Positions 27,007-34,585 of a DNA stretch of 38,009 nt are shown piece by piece. Source of the stretch: a virus; the IMG/VR virus record IMGVR_UViG_3300049032_000090, positions 1 through 38,009 of that record. One strand, written 5' to 3'. The position numbers were made by a program, and so were the translations under genes. A model generated the notes under the pieces. It did no database searches, was not told the origin of the DNA, and worked only from the letters and a program-made list of their open reading frames with translations. Each line of letters opens with the position of its first letter. Position 1 is the first letter of the stretch.

Positions 27007-29187
27007 CTACTCCCACTCTCGTATGAAGAGTTTCGGCTTATGCTGTGGCTTTGTAGGCTCCGCTGTGCGACGGGCTTGGATCTCAGCCGCGATGTCTTCA
27101 GGTGAGCGCCCATAGTTCTTGTGACTAGCTTGGCGAACCATCCATCCAAGGTTCTGTCGTTGGGCGGGTACTGCCGCGTTGAATGTTACTGGCGGACTGA
27201 CGCCGGCACTCGTGGCGATCCTGGCTACACCTTCATACTGACCGAGGTTCATCAGGTCGTTCTCAGTTACCGAGCTTCCGAACTGCCCTGCCATCTTAGA
27301 GGCATCCCTGCTCTCGAGTTGGAATACCAACTTGGTCCTAGCGTTGTTATGGGCGGCGTCTTGGATGTTTTGAGGGAGCTGGCTATATGACTGGTTGGCC
27401 ATGATGATCGGCAAGTTATAACTGCGCGCCTGGGCGAGCATCTCATCGAGGCTGATAGGAAGACTCATAAGATTTTGCACCTCATCCGCCATGAAGAAGA
27501 ACGGTTTGTCTGGCCGCTTCTTTCGTACAGCGTTGTACGCTGAGCTGATCAACATTGAAGCGATGAACTTAGTCGTGCTCTTATCAATATTGCTGACGTT
27601 GACCAAGACGATTTTCCCCTGGGCAACGGCATCAGTCATGGAGAAGCTGCTCGTGCTCTGGCCAAAGATGTTGCGTACAGCCTTCCTTGAGTTGAAGTGC
27701 CAGAATCGGTCGATAACTGGCTGCACTACTTGGGCCGCTTTCTGTTCGCCCATCTTGTCCAGGTCCTTCCAGAACTGAATGAGCTCCGGTTCCCTCAGGT
27801 TCTTGATGATCTCTTTTCGCCATGGCATTTGCTCGTCAGTCGGCTGCAGTAGAGGTACGAGATCAGAGAGGGTAGCACCCGGCCTAGTCATCAGTGTTCG
27901 TAGCGAGTGGTAGACCACCTTCTTGAACCAGACGCCATCCTTGTCGCCGTGAATGTTCGAAACGATATTCTCTATGTTTTCAATGGTCTGATACTGATCG
28001 CCGTCTTCTAGTGGGTTGTAACCGACCGGCGCCGTAGGGTCGTTCAAGTCGATCATCACGACTTCGTCGATGCGGTCAAAAGGTATGTCTTCGAGCAGCC
28101 GATCAAATAGATCATCCTTGGTCTCAATCATGAGCATGCCCATGTCTTTAGCGATGATCTGACGCCCGACATTTCGCATGGTCTCCGTCTTACCAGTTCC
28201 CGTAGGTGCCACGATGTGCATGTGCTTGGTGATGTCCTCCCAACTGATAGCCACTGGACGTTCGCCGCCTGGGAAGTTGGCCATGCCAATGTTGATGCCA
28301 TCCGAGGGAATTGAAGCATCAGCAGGAAGATGGCGGCTGGCAGATCGGGGGAGTCCAGCCACCATAGGGGAACCGATTGGATAGGCGATCAGCGGTATCA
28401 GTTCGGATATAGAGAGCGTCATAGGGAAGCGGATAAGCGAGGCCGCTCTGTTTATCCGGTCCTGAAGCTTCACCCTAGGTACTCGCATCTCAATGAATCG
28501 GTTATCAGGAGAGTTGACCGCAGTGAAGGATGAGCGCACGTTGGAAACAAGCTTCTGTGCACGCACTGGGCCACTAGCCTTAGCTGCCACTCTCAGTACT
28601 GCACCATAGTTAGATTCGCTGAGCTTCTTTCGCCGATCCGCCAGTTCATCACGGCTTGCTGGCTGAACCCCCAGTATTGATTTGAAGGTGAACCTGGCTG
28701 ATGCAGCCCCGTCTTCCGGAAGTCGTTCAGGTCGAACAGGAGTAACAACCCACTGCATCAAGACTGCTTCGCCCTCTTTGAGCTGGCCTATAGAAGTAAG
28801 GATTGAGGCGGCAGTGTCATTGGAGTTGACGATTCGAAGTGATCGCTCTGGGTTACTCTCACCGATTTCTACCGCGTAGGTCCATTCGTGCTGAGGGAAC
28901 GTGGTGGCCGGCTCGTACCTAAGACCTCGTAGGTGGGTGCGTATCTGGCTCATGATGGCGTCGGCTTGTTGCTTCGGAACTTTGATGCGATGTTCGATGC
29001 CCTTAGGTGTAGACCAAGTTTCAAACACGATGGTTCGAACGCCTGCAAACGGAGAGGGCTTTGATTGGAGGGTTCCGCTGAGCGCTCGAAGCAACGCCTG
29101 CACTTGGTCTTCAACAAGATTCTGAGAGAAGGTTAAAACGTAGGTCAAGCGCTGGCTGTCTAGTTCAGCTTGGGACTGTAGCTTCAT
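27007..29187 (-). CDS. HerA/TraD-like DNA-translocating ATPase (coupling-type)
   Basis: The product (726 aa from ATG 29187) is a hexameric-motor type ATPase of the TraG/TraD-HerA class. Walker A is APTGTGKT (about 327-334) after NIGMANFPGGERPVAISWED. Next comes DLFDRLLEDIPFDRIDEVVM, then IDLNDPTAPVGYNPLEDGD; Walker B is FFFMADEVQNL, and AQARSYNLPIIMANQS and the arginine-rich ARTKLVFQLES follow. These proteins pump DNA to a secretion channel in conjugation. No membrane helix remains with this start; ATG 29244/29247 would add one, but lies in the terminator stem. Upstream small membrane proteins could be the anchor. It is unusual in a tailed phage. The frame is open to 29451, but the extra part overlaps another gene. 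Confidence 0.82.
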   Translation of the reverse strand: MKLQSQAELDSQRLTYVLTFSQNLVEDQVQALLRALSGTLQSKPSPFAGVRTIVFETWSTPKGIEHRIKVPKQQADAIMSQIRTHLRGLRYEPATTFPQHEWTYAVEIGESNPERSLRIVNSNDTAASILTSIGQLKEGEAVLMQWVVTPVRPERLPEDGAASARFTFKSILGVQPASRDELADRRKKLSESNYGAVLRVAAKASGPVRAQKLVSNVRSSFTAVNSPDNRFIEMRVPRVKLQDRINRAASLIRFPMTLSISELIPLIAYPIGSPMVAGLPRSASRHLPADASIPSDGINIGMANFPGGERPVAISWEDITKHMHIVAPTGTGKTETMRNVGRQIIAKDMGMLMIETKDDLFDRLLEDIPFDRIDEVVMIDLNDPTAPVGYNPLEDGDQYQTIENIENIVSNIHGDKDGVWFKKVVYHSLRTLMTRPGATLSDLVPLLQPTDEQMPWRKEIIKNLREPELIQFWKDLDKMGEQKAAQVVQPVIDRFWHFNSRKAVRNIFGQSTSSFSMTDAVAQGKIVLVNVSNIDKSTTKFIASMLISSAYNAVRKKRPDKPFFFMADEVQNLMSLPISLDEMLAQARSYNLPIIMANQSYSQLPQNIQDAAHNNARTKLVFQLESRDASKMAGQFGSSVTENDLMNLGQYEGVARIATSAGVSPPVTFNAAVPAQRQNLGWMVRQASHKNYGRSPEDIAAEIQARRTAEPTKPQHKPKLFIREWE

Positions 29188-29230
29188 CTTTAGTACTCCG
29201 ATAAACAGTGTCGGGGTGAGTGTGAGATAA

Positions 29231-29281
29231 AGAAAAAGCCACATCATGCCGTCCTTACTTTGACATAACGTGGCTTTTTCT
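29231..29281 (-). terminator. Terminator/attenuator inside the ATPase operon
   Basis: AGAAAAAGCCAC (29231-29242) pairs with GTGGCTTTTTCT (29270-29281), a perfect 12-bp stem with a T-rich 3' side on the minus strand. It falls between the small membrane genes and the ATPase, so it probably reduces ATPase expression. Confidence 0.7.
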
Positions 29282-29462
29282 ACCAGAAGCGCTTGGTGCG
29301 AACTGAGATTATTCGCCAAGCGGCCCAGGCTGTAGCTAGGACTACGATGATGGCAATTGATATGCCGATCAGGGGCATAAAGGGCTCTATAGCGGCAACG
29401 GCGATGTTGATGATGAAAACGATGGCAAAAACTGTGAAGACCAGTCCCCAAAGCTTCTTCAC
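29280..29462 (-). CDS. Small two-helix membrane protein, 60 aa
   Basis: The 60-residue product has two membrane segments (about 4-24 GLVFTVFAIVFIINIAVAA and about 29-49 PLIGISIAIIVVLATAWAAW) and a basic end ISVRTKRFW. ATG 29462 overlaps the stop of the gene before it. Likely an inner-membrane partner of the downstream ATPase. The family is not recognised. Confidence 0.65.
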   Translation of the reverse strand: MKKLWGLVFTVFAIVFIINIAVAAIEPFMPLIGISIAIIVVLATAWAAWRIISVRTKRFW

Positions 29463-29692
29463 CGTCGCAGGTCCTTGAGTCGCTGACTCACCATCTCTTC
29501 AACGATCTCTTCCTGGAGATGAGCGTCAACCATGCCCATCCGGATGGCAGTTTCGATCTGCATCTTTCGTTGGTGCCGAGCCATCCTGCCGCCAAAGGTC
29601 TTGATGGCCCAGATGCTTCCACCCAACATGAGAGCGATGAGTCCAAAGAAGATAATGCCGCCCCACATCACGCTGACCTCGTTTGCAGTCAT
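29459..29692 (-). CDS. Small single-span membrane protein, 77 aa
   Basis: The 77-residue product has one membrane helix (GGIIFFGLIALMLGGSIWAI, about 11-30) followed by a cytoplasmic helix rich in Arg, Glu and Met (AIRMGMVDAHLQEEIVEEMV) and a basic end. It lies between two small genes of the same operon with a one-base gap. A scaffold linking membrane and ATPase is conceivable; no family is recognised. Confidence 0.65.
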   Translation of the reverse strand: MTANEVSVMWGGIIFFGLIALMLGGSIWAIKTFGGRMARHQRKMQIETAIRMGMVDAHLQEEIVEEMVSQRLKDLRR

Positions 29693-29693
29693 T

Positions 29694-29924
29694 TCAGTTC
29701 TCCCATTCCTCGTAGATGACTTCGTTGATTACCGTCTGATCGATGAACTCGACGCGTCCGTCTGGATGGCGGATTTCGCGGCGCTGGTTTTTTACCTCTC
29801 GTTGTTCCTGTCGCTTGCCACGCCGACTCATGCCTACCGCGTCGCGACCGTAGAGCAGGTGATACAGCTGGGCTCCTACTGCGTAACTTGATTCGCTGCC
29901 TAAGCCTTCGATCTCTTTCGCCAC
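29694..29924 (-). CDS. First gene of the ATPase operon, 76 aa, start corrected to GTG
   Basis: Start GTG 29924 has AGGAGG (29931-29936) with ideal 6-nt spacing. The longer frame from 29972 would begin upstream of the promoter's predicted start and is rejected. The product begins with VAKEIEGLGSESSYAVGAQL and has a very basic middle (MSRRGKRQEQREVKNQRREI) and an acidic C-terminal strand/helix (FIDQTVINEVIYEEWEN). Function is unknown. Confidence 0.65.
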   Translation of the reverse strand: MAKEIEGLGSESSYAVGAQLYHLLYGRDAVGMSRRGKRQEQREVKNQRREIRHPDGRVEFIDQTVINEVIYEEWEN

Positions 29925-29958
29925 TTGAAGCCTCCTATTAGATGGTCTAGGTGACATG

Positions 29959-29988
29959 ACAATATGTGGCATGTAGAGTGGGTGTCAA
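29959..29988 (-). promoter_or_regulatory. Promoter of the ATPase operon
   Basis: On the minus strand TTGACA (29983-29988) and TATTGT (29959-29964) are spaced 18 nt. Predicted transcription starts near 29952, about 28 nt before the GTG at 29924. GACATG repeats flank the region, which is shared with the divergent gene at 30012. Confidence 0.65.
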
Positions 29989-30011
29989 TAACTGACATGC
30001 AAGGAGGAAGA

Positions 30012-30503
30012 GTGGAAATCACAGAAGAACAGCGGTCCATCCGTGATGAGAACATCCAGAAGACGAAGGAGTGGGCCGAGGCGCTACGGCTTCTGTTTCA
30101 GGGGTCGGGCATCCTTGGATCGACAGAGGATGTGGTGGTACACGACGGCATGATCGAGCTGTTCCAAGTCGAGGACCGGAAGCAACTGGTGAAGTTGATC
30201 TACCGTGGCCTCGTTCGCTTGCCACCCGACAGTAAGTACAAGGAGACGTTGCGCAATGCCCTGGGTCTTGGTGGCGACGGACTAAACCTGACGGAACGAC
30301 GCAACCGGTTCTGTAAGCAGAAAAAAGTCAGCTATCGAACACTGATCCGGCATGAAGAAGTCGGTGCGCAGATATTAGCGGGCTCGTTGTTCATCAACCA
30401 CGACGAGCTACTGGATAAGAAGGAGTCTTTAGAGCAGCGCGTAGAGCGGCTTGAAAAGCTGGTTGAAGAGCTTCAGGAGCAGGTGACTAGGCTTTCCACC
30501 TGA
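30012..30503 (+). CDS. Regulator-like protein with C-terminal coiled coil
   Basis: GTG 30012 has AAGGAGG 4-5 nt upstream; the longer frame from 29964 lies in the divergent promoter. The 163-residue product has helical halves (LRLLFQGSGILGSTEDVVVH, then KQLVKLIYRGLVRLP, LRNALGLGGDGLNLTERRNR, YRTLIRHEEVGAQILA) and a strong coiled coil at the end (LEQRVERLEKLVEELQEQV). The RRNRF...YRTLIRHEE pattern resembles domains in actinobacterial accessory proteins. It converges on the integrase with a 17-nt overlap. Regulation of the divergent operon or of integration is a guess. Confidence 0.6.
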   Translation: MEITEEQRSIRDENIQKTKEWAEALRLLFQGSGILGSTEDVVVHDGMIELFQVEDRKQLVKLIYRGLVRLPPDSKYKETLRNALGLGGDGLNLTERRNRFCKQKKVSYRTLIRHEEVGAQILAGSLFINHDELLDKKESLEQRVERLEKLVEELQEQVTRLST

Positions 30504-31950
30504 TCTCCACCCGATCAGGATTGAAGTTCCACTGCTTATACTTAGCCTTGCCGTCACCGGGTTGCTTGGGATAGATCAGAATCTTGTCGATCACAGCATC
30601 TACAAGTTGTTTCCTCCACATGAGATCAGACTTATCCCAGGCCTCTCGCAGCGTCTGACCCACTGGTATTTTGGCGATAGTTGTCCTGCTCGACATACGG
30701 TCTAGCTCACGTCCTAGAGCCTCTAAACGTGCTTGTGCGGTGGTTTTAGCGGTGTCGTACTCGTTGAAGTCCATGTCTCCGGTTGCGAAGCGCTGCAGAA
30801 TTTCTTGCAGACGATGGCGCTGTGCTTCCTGGTCACGCATGAGCTGCTTCAGTTCTGGAGTTGCCGATTTATCACCTTCGATCATCGAGCCAAGATCAGG
30901 GGTATCAAGCCGGTACATGAGGCAATCGATAACCAGATCCTCTACTGGGTCTTTGCGTCGTTTCACTTTGCCACATCCAAGTTTTTGTCCGCGGTGGTCT
31001 GCCGTCCGACAGCTAAAGGCGGGGGAGTAACTACCGTCTCGGTTCTGAGCATTGATGATGTTCATACGCGTGCCACATAGGCCGCAGTGAACAAAGCCCT
31101 TCAGCAGATGCTTTCGACTGTAGGTTCGGGAGCCGTAGAGAGCCTGCCCCTTCTTGATAGCTAGGTGAAGGTCTTCCCAAGTTTCTTTGCTGATGAGCGA
31201 AGGCCATATGGCCGGGTATTCATTGTCATTGTGGACTCGAACTGAGATGTTGCGCGGCCTGACGGCTACATTGCGCACGTTGATTGCCGCCCACATCTTC
31301 CCCTTGGCAGTAGGAATGCCTCTGGCGTTGAAATCAAGAGCTATCGAGTTCCAGGAATCTCCGGCGATAAAGCGATCGATAGCCTCGCGGACTACGGCAG
31401 CTTCGCTCTCGATAATGACCATGCCGTTCTGTTCGTAACCATAGGCGCGGTTACCGCCAGAAGGTTTCCCTGCTTGAGCTGCCTGTAGCTTGGCGGCTTT
31501 CATGCGTTCTATGCCATGCTCAACCTCGTGTCGAGCTACTGCTCCGTATATACGTGCACCCATCCGGCCCGTTGCTGTAGTCAGATCAATGACGCCGGCC
31601 TGAACCGTTCTAACGTCGATGCCATTGTCATCACAGACTGAGATGAAGGACTCGAGTTCAGTAGGGGAGCGGTGGAGTCGATCAGTATGGAGTGCGATAA
31701 CTCCGGCTATCTGTCGTTGTCTCATGAGCTCTAGAAGCTGCTCATATCCAGGGCGAGATTTTCCAGAGTATGCAGACCGATCATTGTCGGTAAGGATGAC
31801 TCCGACATCCCACCCAAGCTGCTCTGCGAGGGCTCTACAGGCCTCTTCCTGGCGCTGCACACCTAGGCTCTGCTTGCGGCGATCCTTGCTGATTCTGAGG
31901 TAGAGGGCGCACTTGATACGCCCGCTGGATGAGGGTTCTGGGTACTGCAT
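30487..31950 (-). CDS. int: Large serine recombinase (phage integrase)
   Basis: The 487-residue product is a large serine integrase. The N-terminal catalytic domain has ALYLRISKDRRKQSLGVQRQ with nucleophile Ser about 21, DNDRSAYSGKSRPGYEQLLE and GVIALHTDRLHRSPTELE. The recombinase domain follows (RAYGYE, AIDRFIAGDSWNSIALDFNA, GIPTAKGKMWAAINVRNV). A zinc ribbon has CGLCGTRM and later Cys residues, and a coiled-coil region (about 365-425) comes before the end. It would integrate the circular genome at a host attB without host factors and need a directionality factor to excise. Start ATG 31950 has GGAAG about 11 nt upstream. Confidence 0.95.
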   Translation of the reverse strand: MQYPEPSSSGRIKCALYLRISKDRRKQSLGVQRQEEACRALAEQLGWDVGVILTDNDRSAYSGKSRPGYEQLLELMRQRQIAGVIALHTDRLHRSPTELESFISVCDDNGIDVRTVQAGVIDLTTATGRMGARIYGAVARHEVEHGIERMKAAKLQAAQAGKPSGGNRAYGYEQNGMVIIESEAAVVREAIDRFIAGDSWNSIALDFNARGIPTAKGKMWAAINVRNVAVRPRNISVRVHNDNEYPAIWPSLISKETWEDLHLAIKKGQALYGSRTYSRKHLLKGFVHCGLCGTRMNIINAQNRDGSYSPAFSCRTADHRGQKLGCGKVKRRKDPVEDLVIDCLMYRLDTPDLGSMIEGDKSATPELKQLMRDQEAQRHRLQEILQRFATGDMDFNEYDTAKTTAQARLEALGRELDRMSSRTTIAKIPVGQTLREAWDKSDLMWRKQLVDAVIDKILIYPKQPGDGKAKYKQWNFNPDRVEIRWKA

Positions 31951-31967
31951 AATGGGGTTACTTCCTA

Positions 31968-32001
31968 TGCATACTTATACATGAGTGTGGTGTATTATGC
32001 A
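31968..32001. other. Candidate attP / integrase operator
   Basis: An imperfect inverted repeat, TGCATAcTTATACA (31968-31981) and TGTATTATGCA (31991-32001), lies just upstream of the integrase gene, where attP of serine integrases is usual. It also covers the integrase -10, so it may be an operator instead. Confidence 0.35.
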
Positions 32002-32021
32002 ATGTTTTGACGACTTGTCAA
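31993..32021 (-). promoter_or_regulatory. Integrase promoter
   Basis: On the minus strand TTGACA (32016-32021) and ATAATA (31993-31998) are spaced 17 nt, with an upstream TGC giving an extended -10. Predicted start is near 31986. Confidence 0.7.
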
Positions 32022-32041
32022 TGACTAAAGCACCCCACAAG

Positions 32042-32070
32042 AATAGCGCCATAATTCGATAGGCGCTATT
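32042..32070 (-). terminator. Possible terminator of the 39-residue gene
   Basis: AATAGCGCC (32042-32050) and GGCGCTATT (32062-32070) form a perfect 9-bp stem downstream of the small minus gene. The following T-run (TTCTTG) is poor. Confidence 0.5.
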
Positions 32071-32092
32071 GGCGTTTCCGGTGTTGTTTCGC

Positions 32093-32212
32093 TTATTTCT
32101 TGCCGATGAGAGCAACGACAGTTGAGAGAGTATCTTTGTTCTGAACCCGCAAAGGAACCGAACTAGAGTCGGTGGATTTCTTTACATAGTGGGCGAGGTT
32201 AAAGCCGTTCAT
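32093..32212 (-). CDS. Small protein, 39 aa
   Basis: ATG 32212 to TAA 32093-32095. The product begins MNGFNLAHYVKKSTDSSSVP and ends TVVALIGKK. It lies behind an extended -10 (TGC-TATAAT, 32224-32232) with a short leader and is followed by a hairpin, a complete minimal unit. It lies near the integrase and in the gap that would otherwise be empty. A small regulator or directionality-type factor is conceivable but unsupported. Confidence 0.5.
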   Translation of the reverse strand: MNGFNLAHYVKKSTDSSSVPLRVQNKDTLSTVVALIGKK

Positions 32213-32223
32213 TACTTGCTTCT

Positions 32224-32232
32224 ATTATAGCA
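32224..32232 (-). promoter_or_regulatory. Extended -10 promoter of the 39-residue gene
   Basis: TGC-TATAAT on the minus strand lies 11 nt before ATG 32212. It is back to back with the plus-strand promoter at 32242-32269. Confidence 0.6.
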
Positions 32233-32241
32233 ATTATTGTA

Positions 32242-32269
32242 TTGACAATAAATAGCAATCCTTCATAAT
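32242..32269 (+). promoter_or_regulatory. Consensus promoter of the gene at 32318
   Basis: TTGACA (32242-32247) and CATAAT (32264-32269) are spaced 16 nt. The leader can form a small hairpin between AGCAAT and ATTGCT (about 32274-32310). Confidence 0.7.
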
Positions 32270-32317
32270 GCACAGCAATGGTGATCGTAAAGCGCGATTG
32301 CTAGTACATGAAAGAAG

Positions 32318-32623
32318 GTGATTAAGATCGGGTACAAAAATATCCGGACATCGGACATCAGCGGGAAAGTTCTCGACGATGACCAGGTGATCACGGTGGT
32401 TGTGCGTGCGCACGGCAAGCTCTTCGACGCAATGGCTTCCGAACTGGAAGGTCTGAAGCGCATGAACAACGTCGTGGAGATCGAGCTGCGCCACCCTGAC
32501 GGGAAGACTGAAGAGTTCATCGTCAGCAAGGCCGACTTCGACAAGGTTGTTACCCCTGAGGTGTTGGCAAACGCTGACAATATCAGAGGGAGACGAAACG
32601 GCTTCAAGCCCAACGGCGACTAA
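32318..32623 (+). CDS. Hypothetical protein, 101 aa
   Basis: The frame starts at GTG 32318 and has only AAAGAAG directly before it. The product begins IKIGYKNIRTSDISGKVLDD and has strand-rich segments (VITVVVRAHGKLFDAMASEL, VEIELRHPDGKTEEFIVS) and a polar end. The alternating pattern predicts an alpha/beta domain. A consensus promoter and a strong terminator make a monocistronic, probably lysogeny-expressed gene. No family is recognised. Confidence 0.65.
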   Translation: MIKIGYKNIRTSDISGKVLDDDQVITVVVRAHGKLFDAMASELEGLKRMNNVVEIELRHPDGKTEEFIVSKADFDKVVTPEVLANADNIRGRRNGFKPNGD

Positions 32624-32656
32624 CAAGAAGGGATCGTGATCCATTCATCTAAAACC

Positions 32657-32702
32657 GGGACAGGTAGAGATTCGAGCATTGCTCTCTCTACCTGTCCCTT
32701 TT
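32657..32702 (+). terminator. Rho-independent terminator
   Basis: GGGACAGGTAGAGA (32657-32670) and TCTCTACCTGTCCC (32685-32698) form a perfect 14-bp stem followed by TTTT. Confidence 0.88.
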
Positions 32703-32713
32703 AAATTGAAAGA

Positions 32714-32734
32714 GGCTCGCCATATAGACGAGCC
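32714..32734 (-). terminator. Terminator of the ArdC-like operon
   Basis: GGCTCG (32714-32719) and CGAGCC (32729-32734) form a hairpin that on the minus strand is followed by TCTTTC. It lies just after the gene ending at 32746. Confidence 0.65.
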
Positions 32735-32745
32735 TTCTTCCACGA

Positions 32746-33240
32746 TCATGAAGCTGGAACCACTCTGACATGCGCCACCATAGCGTTACGCTCGGCGTGC
32801 AGTAGAACGGACGTGTATGCCTGCTGCCAGTCATCAAATACCCGTTCGTGCTCTCGCCATGCCATGTCCTCAAGACGCTGTGCATGTACCTTGAAACGAT
32901 CAGTCCCAAGAAACAGCGTCTCGTACCACTGAGGTACGTCCTGTAGGTCGCATTGCTCAGTGAGCGGTCCAAGTAGAACTGAGTCACCCGCCACAGCCTG
33001 CTTTCCCCTTAGAGATGTTGCATGGCACCAAAGGGCCAGCGTTGCTCGTCGGTTAGTCGGCAGATCAAGGTACGGAGCGCTCTCGCTTTGAAACAGCACT
33101 GCATCCGGACGATTCATGGTGAATCTTTCAGCAGTACCACCCAGCACGTCCTCTAGCGTTTTGATGTCCGCGAAATCACGAACCTCAAGCGGCTTGGAGT
33201 TGTCCGCTGGTATCAACAGCCCTTTGGTCAACTGGCTCAT
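32746..33240 (-). CDS. DUF3846-like protein, copy 1
   Basis: With ATG 33240 the product is 164 residues, equal in length to the other copy (34020-34514). The DUF3846-type block reads GLLIPADNSKPLEVRDFADI, a Phe-rich strand with SESAPYLDLP, then NRRATLALW. The C-terminal half ends AMVAHVRVVPAS, matching the RCRVVPAEN end of the second copy. GGAAGGAG touches the ATG, and GTG 33267 is an alternative. It overlaps the ArdC-like gene. DUF3846 proteins occur with ArdC in mobile elements; the role is unknown. Confidence 0.65.
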   Translation of the reverse strand: MSQLTKGLLIPADNSKPLEVRDFADIKTLEDVLGGTAERFTMNRPDAVLFQSESAPYLDLPTNRRATLALWCHATSLRGKQAVAGDSVLLGPLTEQCDLQDVPQWYETLFLGTDRFKVHAQRLEDMAWREHERVFDDWQQAYTSVLLHAERNAMVAHVRVVPAS

Positions 33241-34015
33241 CTCCTTCCGGTTCTTCCAGTCCCGCACGGTAGATTTTGTCCGCCGTACTAAAGACTCGCT
33301 TTACGGATGACTCAGGTGGTTCTTCACCCTGGAGCCATGTCTGGATATAGGAGCGGCTTTCGGCTGCGTCGAACTGGTCTGTTGAACCAAGCTCATTCAT
33401 CAGCAGGTAGGCCGATCCTTCCGCCTCGAACTCACAGAGTCCGCGGTGGGTCCGGTACTCGTCCATCTGGTCAGGCACGGTATGCCCAGCCACGATGTGC
33501 GAGAACTCGTGCAGCGTTGTCTTGAACGGATAGACCGCAACCGGGTTGATCGCGAACTGCCGGGCAGTCGAGTAACCCTGGGAGTTGCCTTCCAGCGACT
33601 CGTAGGGAACTTGGATCAGCGAGAGCTTGCGCATCGCTAGTTCCTTGCTCCAATGAGGAGGCTGGTACTCGGGTAGATCCTCACCTTCAGTTTCAGAGAC
33701 GCCGAAGATCGACGGCACCAGCTTGAAGCCGGATAGCCGTTTCTCTTCTTCGCCCTTATCTGTCAGCTCCTTTCGGAACATGGGGACGTAGATAACCTTG
33801 GCCTTGCTGCCCTTCTTTACCTGTCGGTCCAGTGCCAGCCAGCCCTTGTAGGTGTTCACCGGTTCCATAAGCCCCTGCATCATCAGGAGCGCCTGGTTGC
33901 CCAGTGAGAAGCGCCTGAAGCGGTTGTACGTGCTTCCAGCTTGTCCAGGGAGTTCCAGTGCCGTCTTGAGCAGATCAGACCAGTGAGGGGGCGTTGTAAG
34001 CCGTTCGCCGGTCAT
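33185..34015 (-). CDS. ArdC-like antirestriction protein with zinc-peptidase motif
   Basis: The product (276 aa) has an ArdC N-terminal-like single-strand-binding domain (HWSDLLKTALELPGQAGSTY, then NRFRRFSLGNQALLMMQGL, WLALDRQVKKGSKAKVIYVP) and a C-terminal metallopeptidase-like domain with TLHEFSHIVAGHT (HEFSH zinc motif, about 168-172) and a later Glu in CEFEAEGSAYLLM. ArdC of plasmids protects incoming single-stranded DNA from restriction. It begins at ATG 34015, directly after the TAG of the upstream DUF3846-like gene, so the three are one unit. In this genome it fits an entry or transfer role alongside the relaxase-like protein. Confidence 0.82.
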   Translation of the reverse strand: MTGERLTTPPHWSDLLKTALELPGQAGSTYNRFRRFSLGNQALLMMQGLMEPVNTYKGWLALDRQVKKGSKAKVIYVPMFRKELTDKGEEEKRLSGFKLVPSIFGVSETEGEDLPEYQPPHWSKELAMRKLSLIQVPYESLEGNSQGYSTARQFAINPVAVYPFKTTLHEFSHIVAGHTVPDQMDEYRTHRGLCEFEAEGSAYLLMNELGSTDQFDAAESRSYIQTWLQGEEPPESSVKRVFSTADKIYRAGLEEPEGDEPVDQRAVDTSGQLQAA

Positions 34016-34019
34016 TGCT

Positions 34020-34514
34020 CTAGTTCTCAGCCGGAACGACTCGGCAGCGTTGTACCGCTGACCAAGACTCGGCCTTGCCCAGTGCATAGTTCGCGGCTAC
34101 AAAGTAGTCCTCGAACCGCATTCTGTTGCCGTTGAACTTGTTGGCGTCGTCGTACGTTTGAAACTCAGCCTTGTAAGACTTCGTTTCAAACAGGAGCTTG
34201 GTGACGGCTTCCGGAACATCGGTGGAGTTGCCCTGTTCGTCGGGGTGTCCGACCATTAGAGCTTCGCCAACGATGACATCCATATGCCGTGCGCTTGGGA
34301 AGAGCAACCACCACATGAGCGTTGCCCTGCGGTTGATTGGCTGCTGCTCAAGCTTGCCTTCCTCGTTCACGAAGAACGTGGCGTGCAATGGCCCGAGGTC
34401 GATGGCCTGAATGAGGCCACCAACTGCGGCCTGCATGCTGGAGAGGCCGTTGACTTCTACTTTGTAAAGGGGTCGATCCTCATCGTGCGGGATTTGGATG
34501 GCGTGAATCACCAC
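34020..34514 (-). CDS. DUF3846-like protein, copy 2
   Basis: The start GTG 34514 (or 34511) follows AAGGAAG at about 8 nt; the longer frame to 34694 overlaps the nuclease gene. The 164-residue product has the DUF3846 pattern: VIHAIQIPHDEDRPLYKVEV, GLSSMQAAVGGLIQAIDLGP, ATFFVNEEGKLEQQPINRRA. The second half ends ALGKAESWSAVQRCRVVPAE. The equal length and matching ends show that copy 1 is a paralog. It sits before the ArdC-like gene with a 4-nt gap. Confidence 0.7.
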   Translation of the reverse strand: MVIHAIQIPHDEDRPLYKVEVNGLSSMQAAVGGLIQAIDLGPLHATFFVNEEGKLEQQPINRRATLMWWLLFPSARHMDVIVGEALMVGHPDEQGNSTDVPEAVTKLLFETKSYKAEFQTYDDANKFNGNRMRFEDYFVAANYALGKAESWSAVQRCRVVPAEN

Positions 34515-34585
34515 GTCAATCACTTCCTTAATCGTGGAATGTACTTGAAGCCGGTTAGCTCCAAGATTCAGCCCACGATCAGGGC

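Noticed and set aside
29188-29451. N-terminal extension of the ATPase to 29451
   Set aside because: It reads through a terminator stem and overlaps the small membrane gene in another frame; its composition (His/Arg/Ser-rich) is unlike the family.
29925-29972. ATG 29972 and 29957 as starts of the small gene ending at 29694
   Set aside because: They are in or upstream of the promoter; GTG 29924 has AGGAGG at 6 nt.
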